From Synchiropus splendidus (Eukaryota > Chordata > Actinopteri > Syngnathiformes > Callionymidae), in contig NC_071340.1 in NCBI RefSeq assembly GCF_027744825.2, forward strand, positions 3,722,501 through 3,786,500: DNA of 64,000 nt, given 5' to 3'. Made by a program: the position numbers and the translations under genes. How positions within the stretch are numbered: position 1 is the first letter of the stretch; each line of letters starts with the position of its first letter. Below are positions 41,801 to 55,336 of the stretch, in pieces. The notes beneath the pieces were generated by a model. That model had not been told where the DNA came from. It made no database searches and saw nothing but the letters and a program-made list of their open reading frames with translations.

Positions 41801-44800
41801 TGTCTGAAGTGTTTTTCCAAAGTTATCAACATTTTTACGTTTGGCGTTCCGGAATCGACCTTATCTCAGGCTGAAAACACGTTTTACGCATTGTGCCATA
41901 ACTTTGCAGGGAAGCTTCAGAACATGAAATGTTCACCTCCATCTATAGCAGAAAGGGTCTTTCTAGTAGTTGCACATCAAATCTAAGCTGTCTGAAGTGT
42001 TTTTCGAAAGTTATCAACATTTTTATGTTTGGCGTTCCAGAATCGACCTTATCTCAGGCTGAAAACGCGTTTTCTGCATTGTGCCATAACTTTGTAGGGA
42101 AGCTTCAGAACATGACATTTTCACCTCCCACTATAGCAGATAAGGTCTTTCTAGTAGTTGCACATCAAATCTAAGCTGTCTGAAATGTTTTTCCAAATTT
42201 ATCAACATTTTTATTTTTGGCTTTCCGGGACCCACCTTATCTCAGGATGAAAAATCGTTTTCTGCATTGTCCCATAACTTTGCAGCGAAGCTTCAGAACC
42301 TGAAATTTTGACCTCCCAATATAGCAGAAAGGGTCTTTCTAGTAGTTGCACATCAAATCTTAGCTGTCTGAAGTGTTTTTCCAAAGTTATCAACATTTTT
42401 ATGTTTGGCGTTGCGGAATCGACCTTATCTCAGGCTGAAAACGCGTTTTACGCATTGTGCCATAACTTTGCAGGGAAGCTTCAGAAAATGAAATTTTCAC
42501 CTCCCACTATAGCAGAAAGGCTCTTTCCAGTAGTTGCACATCAAATCTAAGCTGTCAGAAGTGTTGTTCCAAAGTTCTCAACATTTTTACGCTTGGCGTT
42601 CCGGAACCCACCTTATCTCAGGCTGAAAACGCGTTTTCTGTATTGTGCCATAACTTCTCAGGGAAGCTTCAGAACATGACATTTTCACCTCCCACTATAG
42701 CAGAAAGGGTCTTTCTAGAAGTTGCACATCAAATCTAAGCTGTCTGAAATGTTTTTCCAAAGTTATCAACATTTTTATGTTTGGCGTTCCAGAACCCACC
42801 TTGTCTCAGGCTGAACACACGTTTTCTGCATTGTGCCATAACTTTGCAGGGAAGCTTCAGGACATGAAATTTTCACCTCCCACTATAGCAGAAAGGGTCT
42901 TTCTAATAGTTGCACATCAGATCTAAGCTGTCCGAAGTGTTTTTCGAAAGTTATCAACATTTTTATGTTTGGCGTTTCGGAACCCACCTTATCTCAGGCT
43001 GAAAACGCGTTGTCTGCATTGTGCCATAACTTTACATGGAAGCTTCCGAACATGAAATTTTTACCTCCCACTATAGCAGAAAGGGTCTTTCTAGTAGTTG
43101 CACATCAAATCTAAGCTGTCTGAAGTGTTGTTCCAAAGTTATCAATATTTTTACGTTTGGCGTTCCGGAATCGACCTTATCTCAGGCTGAAAACACGTTT
43201 TACGCATTGTGCCATAACTTTGCAGGGAAGCTTCAGAACATGAAATTTTCACCTCCCACTATAACAGAAAGGGTCTTTCTAGTAGTTGCACATCAAATCT
43301 AAGCTGTCTGAAGTGTTGTTCCAAAGTGATCAACATTTTTACGTTTGGCGTTTCGGAACCCACCTTATCTCAGACTGAAAACGCGTTTTCTGCATTGTCC
43401 CATAACTTTCTAGGGAGGCTTCAGAACATGAAATTTTGACCTCCCACTATAGCAGAAAGGGTCTTTCTAGTAGTTGCACATCAAATCTAAGCTGTCTGAG
43501 GTGTTTTTCCAAAGTTATCGACATTTTTATGTTTGGCGTTCCGGAACCCACCTTATCTCAGGCTGAAAACGCGTTTTCTGCATTGTGCCATAACTTCTCA
43601 GGGAAGCTTCAGAACATGAAATGTTCACCTCCCACGATAGCAGAAAGGGTCTTTCTAGTAGTTGCACATCAGATCTAAGCTGTCCGAAGTGTTTTTCGAA
43701 AGTTATCAACATTTTTATGTTTGGTGTTCCGGAATCGACCTTATCTGAGGATGAAAAATCGTTTTCTGCATTGTCCCATAACTTTCCAGGGAAGCTTCAG
43801 AACATGAATTTTCGACCTCCCACTATAGCAGAAAGGGTCTTTCGAGTAGTTGCACATCAAATCTAAGCTGTCTGAAGTGTTTTTCGAAAGTTATCAACAT
43901 TTTTATGTTTGGCGTTCCAGAATCGACCTTATCTCAGGCTGAAAACGAGTTGTCTGCATTGTGCCATAACTTTGCATGGAAGCTTCCGAACATGAAATTT
44001 TTACCTCCCACTATAGCAGATAGGGTCTTTCTAGTAGTTGCACATCAAATCTAAGATGTCTGAAGTGTTGTTCCAAAGTTATCAACATTTTTACGTTTGG
44101 CGTTCCGGAATCGACCTTATCTCAGGCTGAAAACACGTTTTACGCATTGTGCCATAACTTTGCAGAGAAGCTTCAGAACATGAAATGTTCACCTCCCACT
44201 ATAGCAGAAAGGGTCTTTCTAGTAGTTGCACATAAAATCTAAGCTGTCTGAAGTGTTTTTCGAAAGTTATCAACATTTTTATGTTTGGCGTTCCAGAATC
44301 GACCTTATCTCAGGCTGAAAACGCGTTGCCTGCATTGTGCCATAACTTTGCATGGAAGCTTCCGAACATGAAATTTTAACCTACCACTATAGCAGAAAGG
44401 GTCTTTCTCGTAGTTGCACATCAAATCTAAGCTGTCTGATGTGTTTTTCCAAAGTTATCAACATTGTTATGTATGGCGTTCCGGAATCAACCTTATCTCA
44501 GGCTGAAAACGCGTTTTACGTATTGTGCCATAACTTTGCAGGGAACCTTTAGAACATGAATTTTTCACCTCCCACTATAGCAGAAAGGGTCTTTCTCGTA
44601 GTTGCACATCAAATCTAAGCTGTCTGAAGTGTTATTCCAAAGTGATCAACATTTTTACGTTTTGCGTTTCGGAACCCACCTTATCTCAGGCTGAAAACGT
44701 GTTTTCTGCATTGTGCCATAACTTCTCAGGGAAGCTTCAGAACATGAAATGTTCACCTCCCACTCTCGCAGAAAGGGTCTTTCTCGTAGTTGCACATCAA

Positions 44801-47800
44801 ATCGAAGCTGTCTGAAGTGTTTTTCCAAAGTTATCAACATTTTTATGTTTGGCGTTCCGGAACCCACCTTATCTCAGGCTGAAAACGCGTTTTCTGCATT
44901 GTGCCATATCTTTGCAGGGACCCTTCAGAAAATGAAATTTTCACCTCCCACTATAGCAGAAAGGGTCTTTCTCGTAGTTGCACATCAGATCTAAGCTGCC
45001 TGAAGTGTTTTTCGAAAGTTATCAACATTTTTATGTTTGGCGTTACGGAATCGACCTTATCTGAGGATGAAAAATCGTTTTCTGCATTGTCCCATGACTT
45101 TCCAGGGAAGCTTCAGAACATGAATTTTCGACCTCCCACTATAGCAGAAAGGGTCTTTCGAGTAGTTGCACATCAAATCTAAGCTGTCTGAAGTGTTTTT
45201 CGAAAGTTATCAACATTTTTATGTTTGGCGTTCCGGAATCGACCTTATCTCAGGCTGAAAACACGTTTTACGCATTGTGCCATAACTTTGCAGGGAAGCT
45301 TCAGAACATGAAATGTTCACCTTGACTATCGCAGAAAGGGTCTTTCTCGTAGTTGCACATCAAATCGAAGCTGTCTGAAGTGTTTTTCGAAAGTTATCAA
45401 CATTTTTATGTTTGGCGTTCCAGAATCGACCTCATCTCAGGCTGAAAACGCGTTGTCTGCATTGTGCGATAACCTTGCATGGAAGCTTCCGAACATGAAA
45501 TTTTTACCTCCCACTATAGCAGAAAGGTTCTTTCTAGTAGTTGCACATCAAATCTAAGCTGTCTGAGGTGTTTTTCCAAAGTTATCAACATTTTTATGTT
45601 TGGCGTTCCGGAACCCACCTTATCTCAGGCTGAAAACCCGTTTTCTGCATTGTGCCATAACTTCTCAGGGAAGCTTCAGAACATGAAATGTTCACCTCCC
45701 ACTATAGCAGAAAGGGTCTTTCTCGTAGTTGCACATCAAATCTAAGCTGTCTGAAGTGTTTTTCCAAAGTTATCAACATTTTTATGTTTGGCGTTCCGGA
45801 ATCGACCTTATCTCAGGCTGACAACGCGTTTTACGCAATGTGCCATAACTTCTCAGGGAAGTTTCAGAACATGAAATGTTCACCTCCCACTATAGCAGAA
45901 AAGGTCTTTCTAGTAGTTGCACATCAAATCTAAGCTGTCTGAAGTGTTTTTCCAAGGTTGTCAACATTTTTATGTTTGGCGTTCCGAAATCGACCTTATC
46001 TCAGGCTGAAAACGCGTTTTACGCATTGTACCATAACTTTCCAGGGAAGCTTAAGAGCATCGAATTTTCACCACCCACTATAGCAGAAATGGTCTTTCTA
46101 GTAGTTTCACATCAAATCGAAGCTGTCAGAAGTGTATTTCAAAAGTTATCAACTTTTTTATGTTTGGCGTTCCGGAATCGACCTTATCTCAGGCTGAAAA
46201 CGTGTTTTACGCAATGGGCCATAACTTTCCAGGGAAGATTCAGAACATCGAATTTTCTCCATCCACTATAGCAGAAAGGGTCTTTCGAGCAGTTGCACAT
46301 CAAATCTAAGCTGTCTGAAGTGTTTTTCCAAAGTTATCAACATTTTTATGTTTGGCGTTCCGGAATCGACCTTATCTAAGGCTGAAAACGCATTTTACGC
46401 ATTGTGCCATAACTTTGCAGGGAAGCTTCAGAACATGAAATTTTCACCTCCCACTATAGTAGAAAGGGTCTTTCTAGTAGTTGCACATGATATCTAAGCT
46501 GTCTGAAGTGTTTTTCGAAAGTTATCAACATTTTTATGTTTGGCGTTCCGGAATTGACCTTATCTCAGGCTGAAAACGCGTTTTCTGCTTTGTGCCATAA
46601 CTTTGCATAAAGCTTCAGCACATGAAATTTTCACCACCGACTATAGCAGAAAGGGTCTTTCCAGTACTTGCAGATCAAATCTAAGCTGTCTGAAATGTTT
46701 TTCCAAAGTTATCAACGTTTTTATGTTTGGCGTTCTGGAACCCACCTTTTCTCAGTCTGAAAACGTGTTTTTTGCATTGTGCCATAACGTTGCAGGGAAG
46801 CCTCAGAACATGAAATTTTCACCTGCCGCTATAGTAGAAAGGGTCTTTCTAGTAGTTGCACATCAAATCTAAACTGTCTGAAGTGTTTTTACAAAGTTAT
46901 CAACTTTTTTATGTTTCCCGTTCCGGAATCGACCTTATGTCAGGCTGAAAACGCGTTTTACGCATTGTGCCATAACTTTGCAAGGAAGCTTCAGAACATA
47001 AAAATTTCACATCCCACTATAGCAGAAAGGGTATTTCTAGTAGTTACACTTGAAATCTAAGCTGTCTGGTGTTTTTCCAAAGTTATCAACATTTTTATGT
47101 TTCTCGTTCCTGAACCCACCTCATCTCAGGCTGAAAACGCATTTTACGCATTGTGCCATAACTTTGCAGGGAAGCTTCAGAACATGAAATTTTCACCTCC
47201 CAGTATAGTAGAAAGGGTCTTTCTAGTAGTTGCACATGATATCTAAGCTGTCTGAAGTGTTTTTCGAAAGTTATCAACATTATTATGTTTGGCGTTCCGG
47301 AATTGACCTTGTCTCAGGCTGAAAAATCGTTTTCTGCATTGTCCCATAACTTCTCAGGGAAGCTTCAGAACATGAAATTTTGACCTCCCACTATAGCAGA
47401 AAGGGTCTTTCTAATAGTTTCACATCAAATCTAAGCTGTCTGAAGTGTTTTTCCAAAGTTATCAACATTTTAATGTTTGGCGTTACAGAATCGACGGTAT
47501 CTCAGGATGAAAAATAGTTTTCTGCATTGTCCCATAACCTTCCAGGGAAGCTTCAGAACATGAAATTTTGACCTAACACTATAGCAGAAAGGGTCTTTCT
47601 AGTAGTTGCACATCAAATCTAAGCTGTCTGAAGTGTTGTTCCAAAGTGATAAACATTTTTACGTTTGGCGTTTCGGAATCGACCATATCTCAGGCTGAAA
47701 ACCCGTTTTCTGCATTGTGCCATAACTTCTCAGGGAAGCTTCAGAACATGAAATGTTCACCTCCCACTATAGCAGAAAGGGTCTTTCTCGTAGTTGCACA

Positions 47801-50800
47801 TCAAATCTAAGCTGTCTGAAGTGTTTTTCCAAAGTTATCAACATTTTTATGTTTGGCGTTCCGGAACTCACCTTATATCAGTCTGAAAACGTCTTATTTG
47901 GATTGTGCCATAACTTTGCAGGGAGGCCTCAGAACATGAAATTTTCACCTTCCACTGTAGTAGAAAGGGTCTTTCTAGTAGTTGCTCAACAAATCTAAGC
48001 TGTATGAAGTGTTTTTCCAAAGTTATCAACATTTTTATGTTTGGCGTTCCGGAATCGACCTTATCTCAGGCTGAAAACGCGTTTTACGCATTGTACCATA
48101 ACTTTCCAGGGAAGCTTAAGAGCATCGAATTTTCACCACCCACTATAGCAGAAAGGGTCTTTCTAGTAGTTTCACATCAAATCTAAGCTGTCTGAAGTGT
48201 TTTTCCAAAGTTATCAACATTTTTATGTTTGGCGTTCCGGAATCGACCTTATCTCAGGCTGAAAACGCATTTTACGCATTGTGCCATAACTTTGCAGGGA
48301 AGCTTCAGAACATGAAATTTTCACCTCCCAGTATAGTAGAAAGGGTCTTTCTAGTAGTTGCACATGATATCTAAGCTGTCTGAAGTGTTTTTCGAAAGTT
48401 ATCAACATTTTTATGTTTGGCGTTCCGGAATCGACCTTATCTCAGGCTGAAAACGCGTTTTCTGCATTGTTCCATAACTTTGCAGGGAAGCTTCAGAACA
48501 TGAAATGTTCACCTCCAACTATAGCAGAAAGGGCCTTTTTAGTAGTTGCACATCAAATCTATGCTGTCTGAAGTGTTTTTCCAAGGTTGTCAACATTTTT
48601 ATGTTTGGCGTACCGAAACCCACCTTATCTCAGTCTGCAAACGTGTTTTTTGCATTGTGCCATAACTTTGGAGGGAAGCCTCAGAACATGACATTTTCAC
48701 CTCCCACAATAGCAGAAAGGGTCTTTCTAGTAGTTGTACATCAAATCTATGCTGTCTGAAGTGTTTTTCCAAAGTTGTCAACAATTTTATTTTTGGCGTT
48801 CCGAAACCCACCTTATCTGAGGCTCAAAACGCGTTTTCTGCATTGTGCCATATATTCTAAGGGAAGGTTCAGAGCATGAAATTTTCACCTCCCACTATAG
48901 CAGAAAGGGTCTTTCTAGTAGTTGCACATCAAATCTAAGCTGTCTGAAGTGTTTTTCCAAAGTTTTCAACTTTTTTATGTTTTGCGTTCCTGAATGGACC
49001 TTTTCTCAGGCTGAAAACGCGTTTCACGCATTGTTCCATCACTTTGCAGGGAAACTTCAGAACATGAAATTTTCACCTCCCACAATGGCAGAAAGGGTCT
49101 TTCTCGTAGTTGCACATCAAATCTAAGCTGTCTGAAGTGTTTTTCCAAAATTATCAACATTTTTATGGTTGGCGTTCCGGAATCGACCTTATCTCAGACT
49201 GAAAACGCGTTTTCGGAATTGTGCCATAAGGGAAGCTTCAGAACATGAAATTTTCACCTCCCACTATAGCAGAAAGGGTCTTTCTAGTAGTTGCACATCA
49301 AATGTAAGCTGTCTGAAGTGTTTTTCCAAAGTTATCTACTTTTTTATGTTTGGCGTTCTGGAACCCACCTTATCTCAGTCTGAAAATGTGTTTTCTGCTT
49401 TGTGCCGTAACTTTGCCGGGAAGCCTCAGAACATGAAATTTTCACCTCCCGCTATAGTAGAAAGGGTCTTTCTAGTAGTTGCTCTTCAAATCTAAGCTGT
49501 CTGAAGTGTTTTTTCAAAGTTATCAACACTTTTATGTTTGGCGTTCCGGAATCAACCTTATCTCAGGCTGAAAACGCGTTTTAGGCATGGTGCCATAACT
49601 TTGCAGGGAAGCTTCAGAACATCGAATTTTCACCTCCCACAATGGCTGAAAGGGTCTTTCTAGTAGTTGCACATCAAAACTAAGCTGTCTGAAGTGTTAT
49701 TCCAGAATTATCAACATTTTTATGTTTGGCGTTCCGGAATCGACCTTATCTCTGGCTGAAAACGCGTTTTACGCATGGTGCCATAACTTTGCAGGGATGC
49801 CACAGAATATGAAATATTCACATGCCGCTATAGTAGAAAGGGTCTTTCTGGTAGTTGCACATCAACTCTAAGCTGTCTGAAGTGTCTTTTCAAAGTTATC
49901 AACACTTTTATGTTTGACGTTCCGGAATCGACCTTATCTCAGGCTGAAAACGTGTTTTACGCATTGTGCCATAACTTTGCAGGGAAGCTTCAGAACATGA
50001 AATTTTCACCTCCCGCTATAGTAGAAAGCGTCTTTCTAGTAGTTGCATATTAAATCTAAGCTGTCTGATGTGCCTTTTCAAAGTTATCAACACTTTTATG
50101 TTTGGCGTTCCGGAATCGACCTTATCTCAGGCTGAAAACGCGTCTTACGCATGGTGCCATAACTTTGCAGGGATGCTTCAGAACATGAAATTTTCACCTC
50201 CCACAATGGCAGAAATGGTCTATCTAGTAGTTGGACATCAAATCTAAGCTGTCTGAAGTGTTTTTCCAAAGTCATCAACATTTTTATGTCTGGAGTTCCG
50301 GAATCGACCTTATCTCAGGCTGAAAACGCGTTTTACGCATTGTGCCACAACTTTGCATAAAGCTTCAGAACATGAAATTTTCACCTCCCACTATAGCAGA
50401 AAGGGTCTTTCTAGTAGTTTCACGTGAAATCTAAGCTGTCTGAAGTGTTTTCCAAAGTTATCAACATTTTTATGTTTGGCGTTCCGGAATCGACTTTAAC
50501 TCAGGCTGAAAACGTGTTTTCCGCATTGTGCCATAACTTTGCAAGGAAGCTTCAGAACATGAAATTTTAAACTTCCACTATAGCAGAAAGGGTCTTTCTG
50601 GGAGTTGCACATCAAATCTAAGCTGTCTCAAGTGTTTTTACAAAGTTTTCAACATTTTTATGTTTGGCGTTCGGGAACCCACCTTATGTCAGGCTGAAAA
50701 CGCGTTTTCTGCATTGTGCCATAACTTTGCAGGAAACTTCAGAATATGAAATTTTAACCTCCCACTATTGCAGAAAGGGTCTGTCTTGTAGTTGCACATC

Positions 50801-53462
50801 AAATCTAAGCTGTCTGAAGTGTTTTTCCAAAGTTAGCAGCATTTTCATGTTTGGCCTTCCGGAATCGACCTTATCTCAGGCTGAAAACGCGTTTTCGGAA
50901 TTGTGCCATAGCTTTGCAGGGAAGCTTCAGAACATGAAATTTTCAATTCCCATTAGAGCAGAAAGGGTCTTTCTCGTACTTGCACTTCAAATCTAAACTG
51001 TCTGAAGTGTTTTTTGAAAGTTTTCAACATTTTTGTGTTTGGCATTCCGGAATCGACCTTATCTCAGGCTGAAAACGCATTTTCTGCATTGTGCCATAAC
51101 TTTGCAGTATAGCGTCAGAACATGAAATTTTCACCTCCCACTATAGCAGAAAGGGTCTTTCTAGTAGTTGCACATCAAATCTAAGCTGTCTAAAGAGTTT
51201 TTCCAAAGTTATCAATATTATTATGTTTGGCGTTCCGGAACCCACATTATCTCAGGCTGAAAACGCGTTTCCTGCATTGTCGCATAACTTTGCAGGGAAG
51301 CTTCAGAACATCGAATTTTCACCTCCCACAATGGCAGAAATGGTCTTTCTAGTAGTTGCACATCAAATCTAAGCTGTCTGAAGTGTTTTTCCAAAGTTAT
51401 CAACATTTTTATGTTTGGCGTTCCTGAATCGACCTTTTCTTAGGCTGAAAACGCGTTTTCTGCATTGTGCCATGACTTTGCAGGGAAGCTTCAGAACATG
51501 ACATTTTCACCTCCCACTATAGCATAACGGGTCTCTCTAGTAGTTGCACATCAAATCTAAGCTGTCTGAAGTGTTTTTCCAGAATTATGAACCTTTTTAT
51601 GTTTGGCGTTTCGGAATCGACCTTATCTCAGGCTGAAAACGCGTTTTACGCATTGTGCCATAACTTTGCAGGAAAGCTTCAGAACATGAAATTTTCACCT
51701 CCCACTATGGCAGAAATGGTCTTTCTAGTACTTGCACATCAAATCTAAGCTGTCTGAAGTGCTTTTCCGAAGTCATTAACATTTTTATGTTTGGCGTTCC
51801 GGAATTGACCTTATGTGAGGCTGAAAACGCGTTTTCTGCATTGTGACATAACTTTGCAGGGAAGCTTCAGAACATGAAATTTTCACCTCCCACGATAGCA
51901 GAAAGGGTCTTTCTAGTAGTTGCACATCAAATCGAAGCTGTTTGAATTGTTTTTCCAAAGTTATCAACATTTTTATGTTTGACGTTCTGGAACCCACCTT
52001 ATCTCAGGCTGAAAACGCGTTTTCTGCATTGTGCCATAACTTTGCAGGGAAGCTTCAGAACATGAAATTTCTACATCCCACTATAGCAGAAAGGGTCTTT
52101 CTAGTAGTTGCACATCAAATCTAAACTGTTTGAAGTGTTTTTCCAAAGTTATCAACATTTTTGTGTTTGGCGTTCCGGAATCGACCTTATCTCAGGCTGA
52201 AAACGCGTTTTACGCATGGTGCCATAACTTTGCAGGGAAGCTTCAGAACATCGAACTTTCACCTCCCACTATAGCAGAAACGGTCTTTCTCGTAGTTGCA
52301 CATCAAATCTAAGCTGTCTGAAGTGTTTTTCCAAAGTTATCAACATTTTTATGTTTGGCGTTCTGGATTCGACCTTATCTCACGCTGAAAACGCGTTTTC
52401 TGCATTGTGCCATAACTTTGCAGGGAAGCTTCAGAACATGAAATTTTGAACTTGCGCTATAGCAGAAAAGGTCTTTCTAGTAGTTGTACATCAAATTTAT
52501 GCTGTCTGAAGTGTTTTTCCAAAGTTATCCACATTTTAATGTTTGGCGTTCTGGAATCGACCTTATCTCAGGCTGAAAACGCGTTTTACGCATTGTGCCA
52601 TAACTTTGCATAAAGCTTCAGAACATGAAATTTTCACCTCCCACTATAGCAGAATGGGTCTTTCTAGTAGTTGCAGATAAAATCTAAGCTGTCTGAAATG
52701 TTTTTCCAAAGTTATCAACATTTTTTTGTTTGGCGTTCTGGAACCCACCTTATCTCAGTCTGAAAATGTGTTTTCTGCATTGTGCCGTAACTTTGCAGGG
52801 AAGCCTCAGAACATGAAATTTTCACCTCCCGCTATAGTAGAAAGGGTCTTTCTAGTAGTTGCACATCGAATCTAAGCTGTCTGAAGTGTCTTTTCAAAGT
52901 TATCAACACTTTTATGTTTGGCGTTCCGGAATCGACCTTATCTCAGGCTGTAAACGCGTTTTACGCGTGGTGCCATAACTTTGCAAGGAAGCTTCAGAAC
53001 ATGAATTTTTCACCTCCCACAATGGCAGAAAGGGTCTTTCTAGTAGTTGCAATCAAATCTAAGCTGTCTGAAGTGTTTTTCCAAAATTATCAACAGTTTT
53101 ATGTTTGGCGTGCCGGAATCGACCTTATCTCAGGCTGAAAACGTTTTTTCTGCATTGTGCCATAACTTTGCAGGGAAGCTTCAGAAAATGAAATTTTCAC
53201 ATCCCACAATAGCAGAAAGGGTCTGTCTCGTAGTTGCACATTAAAGCTAAGCTGTCTGAAGTGTTTTTCCAAACTGATCAACATTTTTATGTTTGGCGTT
53301 CCGGAGTCGACCTTATCTCTGGCTGAAAACGCTTTTTACGCATTGTGCCACAACTTTGCATAAAGCTTCAGAACATGAAATTTTCACCTCCCACTATAGC
53401 AGAAAGGGTCTTTCTAGTAGTTGCAGATCAAATCTAAGCTGTCTGAAATGTTTTTCCAAAGT

Positions 53463-55336
53463 TATCAACATTTTTATGTTTGGCGTTCCGGAATCAACCT
53501 TATCTCAGGCTGAAAACGCGTTTTACGCATTGTGCCATAACTTTGCATAAAGCTTCAGAACATGAAATTTTCACCTCCCACTATAGCAGAAAGGTTTTTT
53601 ACGTAGTTGCATATCAAATCTAAGCTGTCTGAAGTGTTTTTCCAAACGTATCAACATTTTTATGTTTGGCGTTCCGGAACCCATCTTATCTCAGGCTGAA
53701 AACGTGTTTTCTGCATTGTGCCATAACTTTGCAGGGAAGCTTCAGAACATGAAATTTTCACCTCCCACTATAGTAGAAAGGGTCTTTCTAGTAGTTGCAC
53801 ATAAAATCTAAGCTGTCTGAAGTGTTTTGCCAAATTTATCAACATTTTTATGTTTGGCGTTCCGGAACACATCTTATCTCAGGCTGAAAACGCGTTTTCT
53901 GCATTGTGCCATACCTTTGCAGGGAAGCTTCAGAACATGAAATTTTCACCTCCCACTATAGCAGAAATTGTCTTTCTAGTAGTTGCTCATCAAATCTAAG
54001 CTGTCTGAAGTGTTTTCCCAAAGTTTTCAACATTTTTATGTTTGGCGTTCCGGAACCCACCTTATCTCAGGCTGAAAACGCGTTATCTGCATTGTGCCAT
54101 AACTTTGCAGGAAAGCTGCAGAATATGAAATTTTCACCTCCAACTATAGCAGAAAGGGTCTTTCTAGTAGTTACACATCAAATCTAAGCTGTTTGAAGTG
54201 TTTTTCCAAAGTTATCAACATTTTTATGTTTGGCGTTCCGGAATCGACCTTATCTCAGGCTGAAAACGCGTTTTAAGCATTGTGCCACAACTATGCATAA
54301 AGCTTAAGAACATGAAATTTTGACCTCCCACTTTAGCAGAAAGGGTCTTTCTAGTAGTTTCACGTGAAATCTAAGCTGTCTGAAGTGTTTTTCCAAAGTT
54401 ATCAACATTTTTATGTTTGGCGTTCCGGAATCAACCTTATCTCAGGCTGAAAACGCGTTTTACGCATTGTGCCATAACTTTGCATAAAGCTTCAGAACAT
54501 GAAATTTTCACCTCCCACTATAGCAGAAAGGTTTTTTACGTAGTTGCATATCAAATCTAAGCTGTCTGAAGTGTTTTTCCAAACGTATCAACATTTTTAT
54601 GTTTGGCGTTCCGGAACCCATCTTATCTCAGGCTGAAAACGTGTTTTCTGCATTGTGCCATAACTTTGCAGGGAAGCTTCAGAACATGAAATTTTCACCT
54701 CCCACTATAGTAGAAAGGGTCTTTCTAGTAGTTGCACATAAAATCTAAGCTGTCTGAAGTGTTTTGCCAAATTTATCAACATTTTTATGTTTGGCGTTCC
54801 GGAACACATCTTATCTCAGGCTGAAAACGCGTTTTCTGCATTGTGCCATACCTTTGCAGGGAAGCTTCAGAACATGAAATTTTCACCTCCCACTATAGCA
54901 GAAATTATCTTTCTAGTAGTTGCTCATCAAATCTAAGCTGTCTGAAGTGTTTTCCCAAAGTTTTCAACATTTTTATGTTTGGCGTTCCGGAACCCACCTT
55001 ATCTCAGGCTGAAAACGCGTTATCTGCATTGTGCCATAACTTTGCAGGAAAGCTGCAGAATATGAAATTTTCACCTCCAACTATAGCAGAAAGGGTCTTT
55101 CTAGTAGTTACACATCAAATCTAAGCTGTTTGAAGTGTTTTTCCAAAGTTATCAACATTTTTATGTTTGGCGTTCCGGAATCGACCTTATCTCAGGCTGA
55201 AAACGCGTTTTAAGCATTGTGCCACAACTATGCATAAAGCTTAAGAACATGAAATTTTGACCTCCCACTATAGCAGAAAGGGTCTTTCTAGTAGTTTCAC
55301 GTGAAATCTAAGCTGTCTGAAGTGTTTTTCCAAAGT
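53463..55336. repeat. 937-bp tandem duplication inside the satellite
   Basis: Copy 1 is about 53463-54399 and copy 2 about 54400-55336: five satellite units, with a shared run GGTTTTTTACG at 53593 and 54530. Only a few differences are visible (near 53967/54904 and 54333/55270). Confidence 0.85.
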
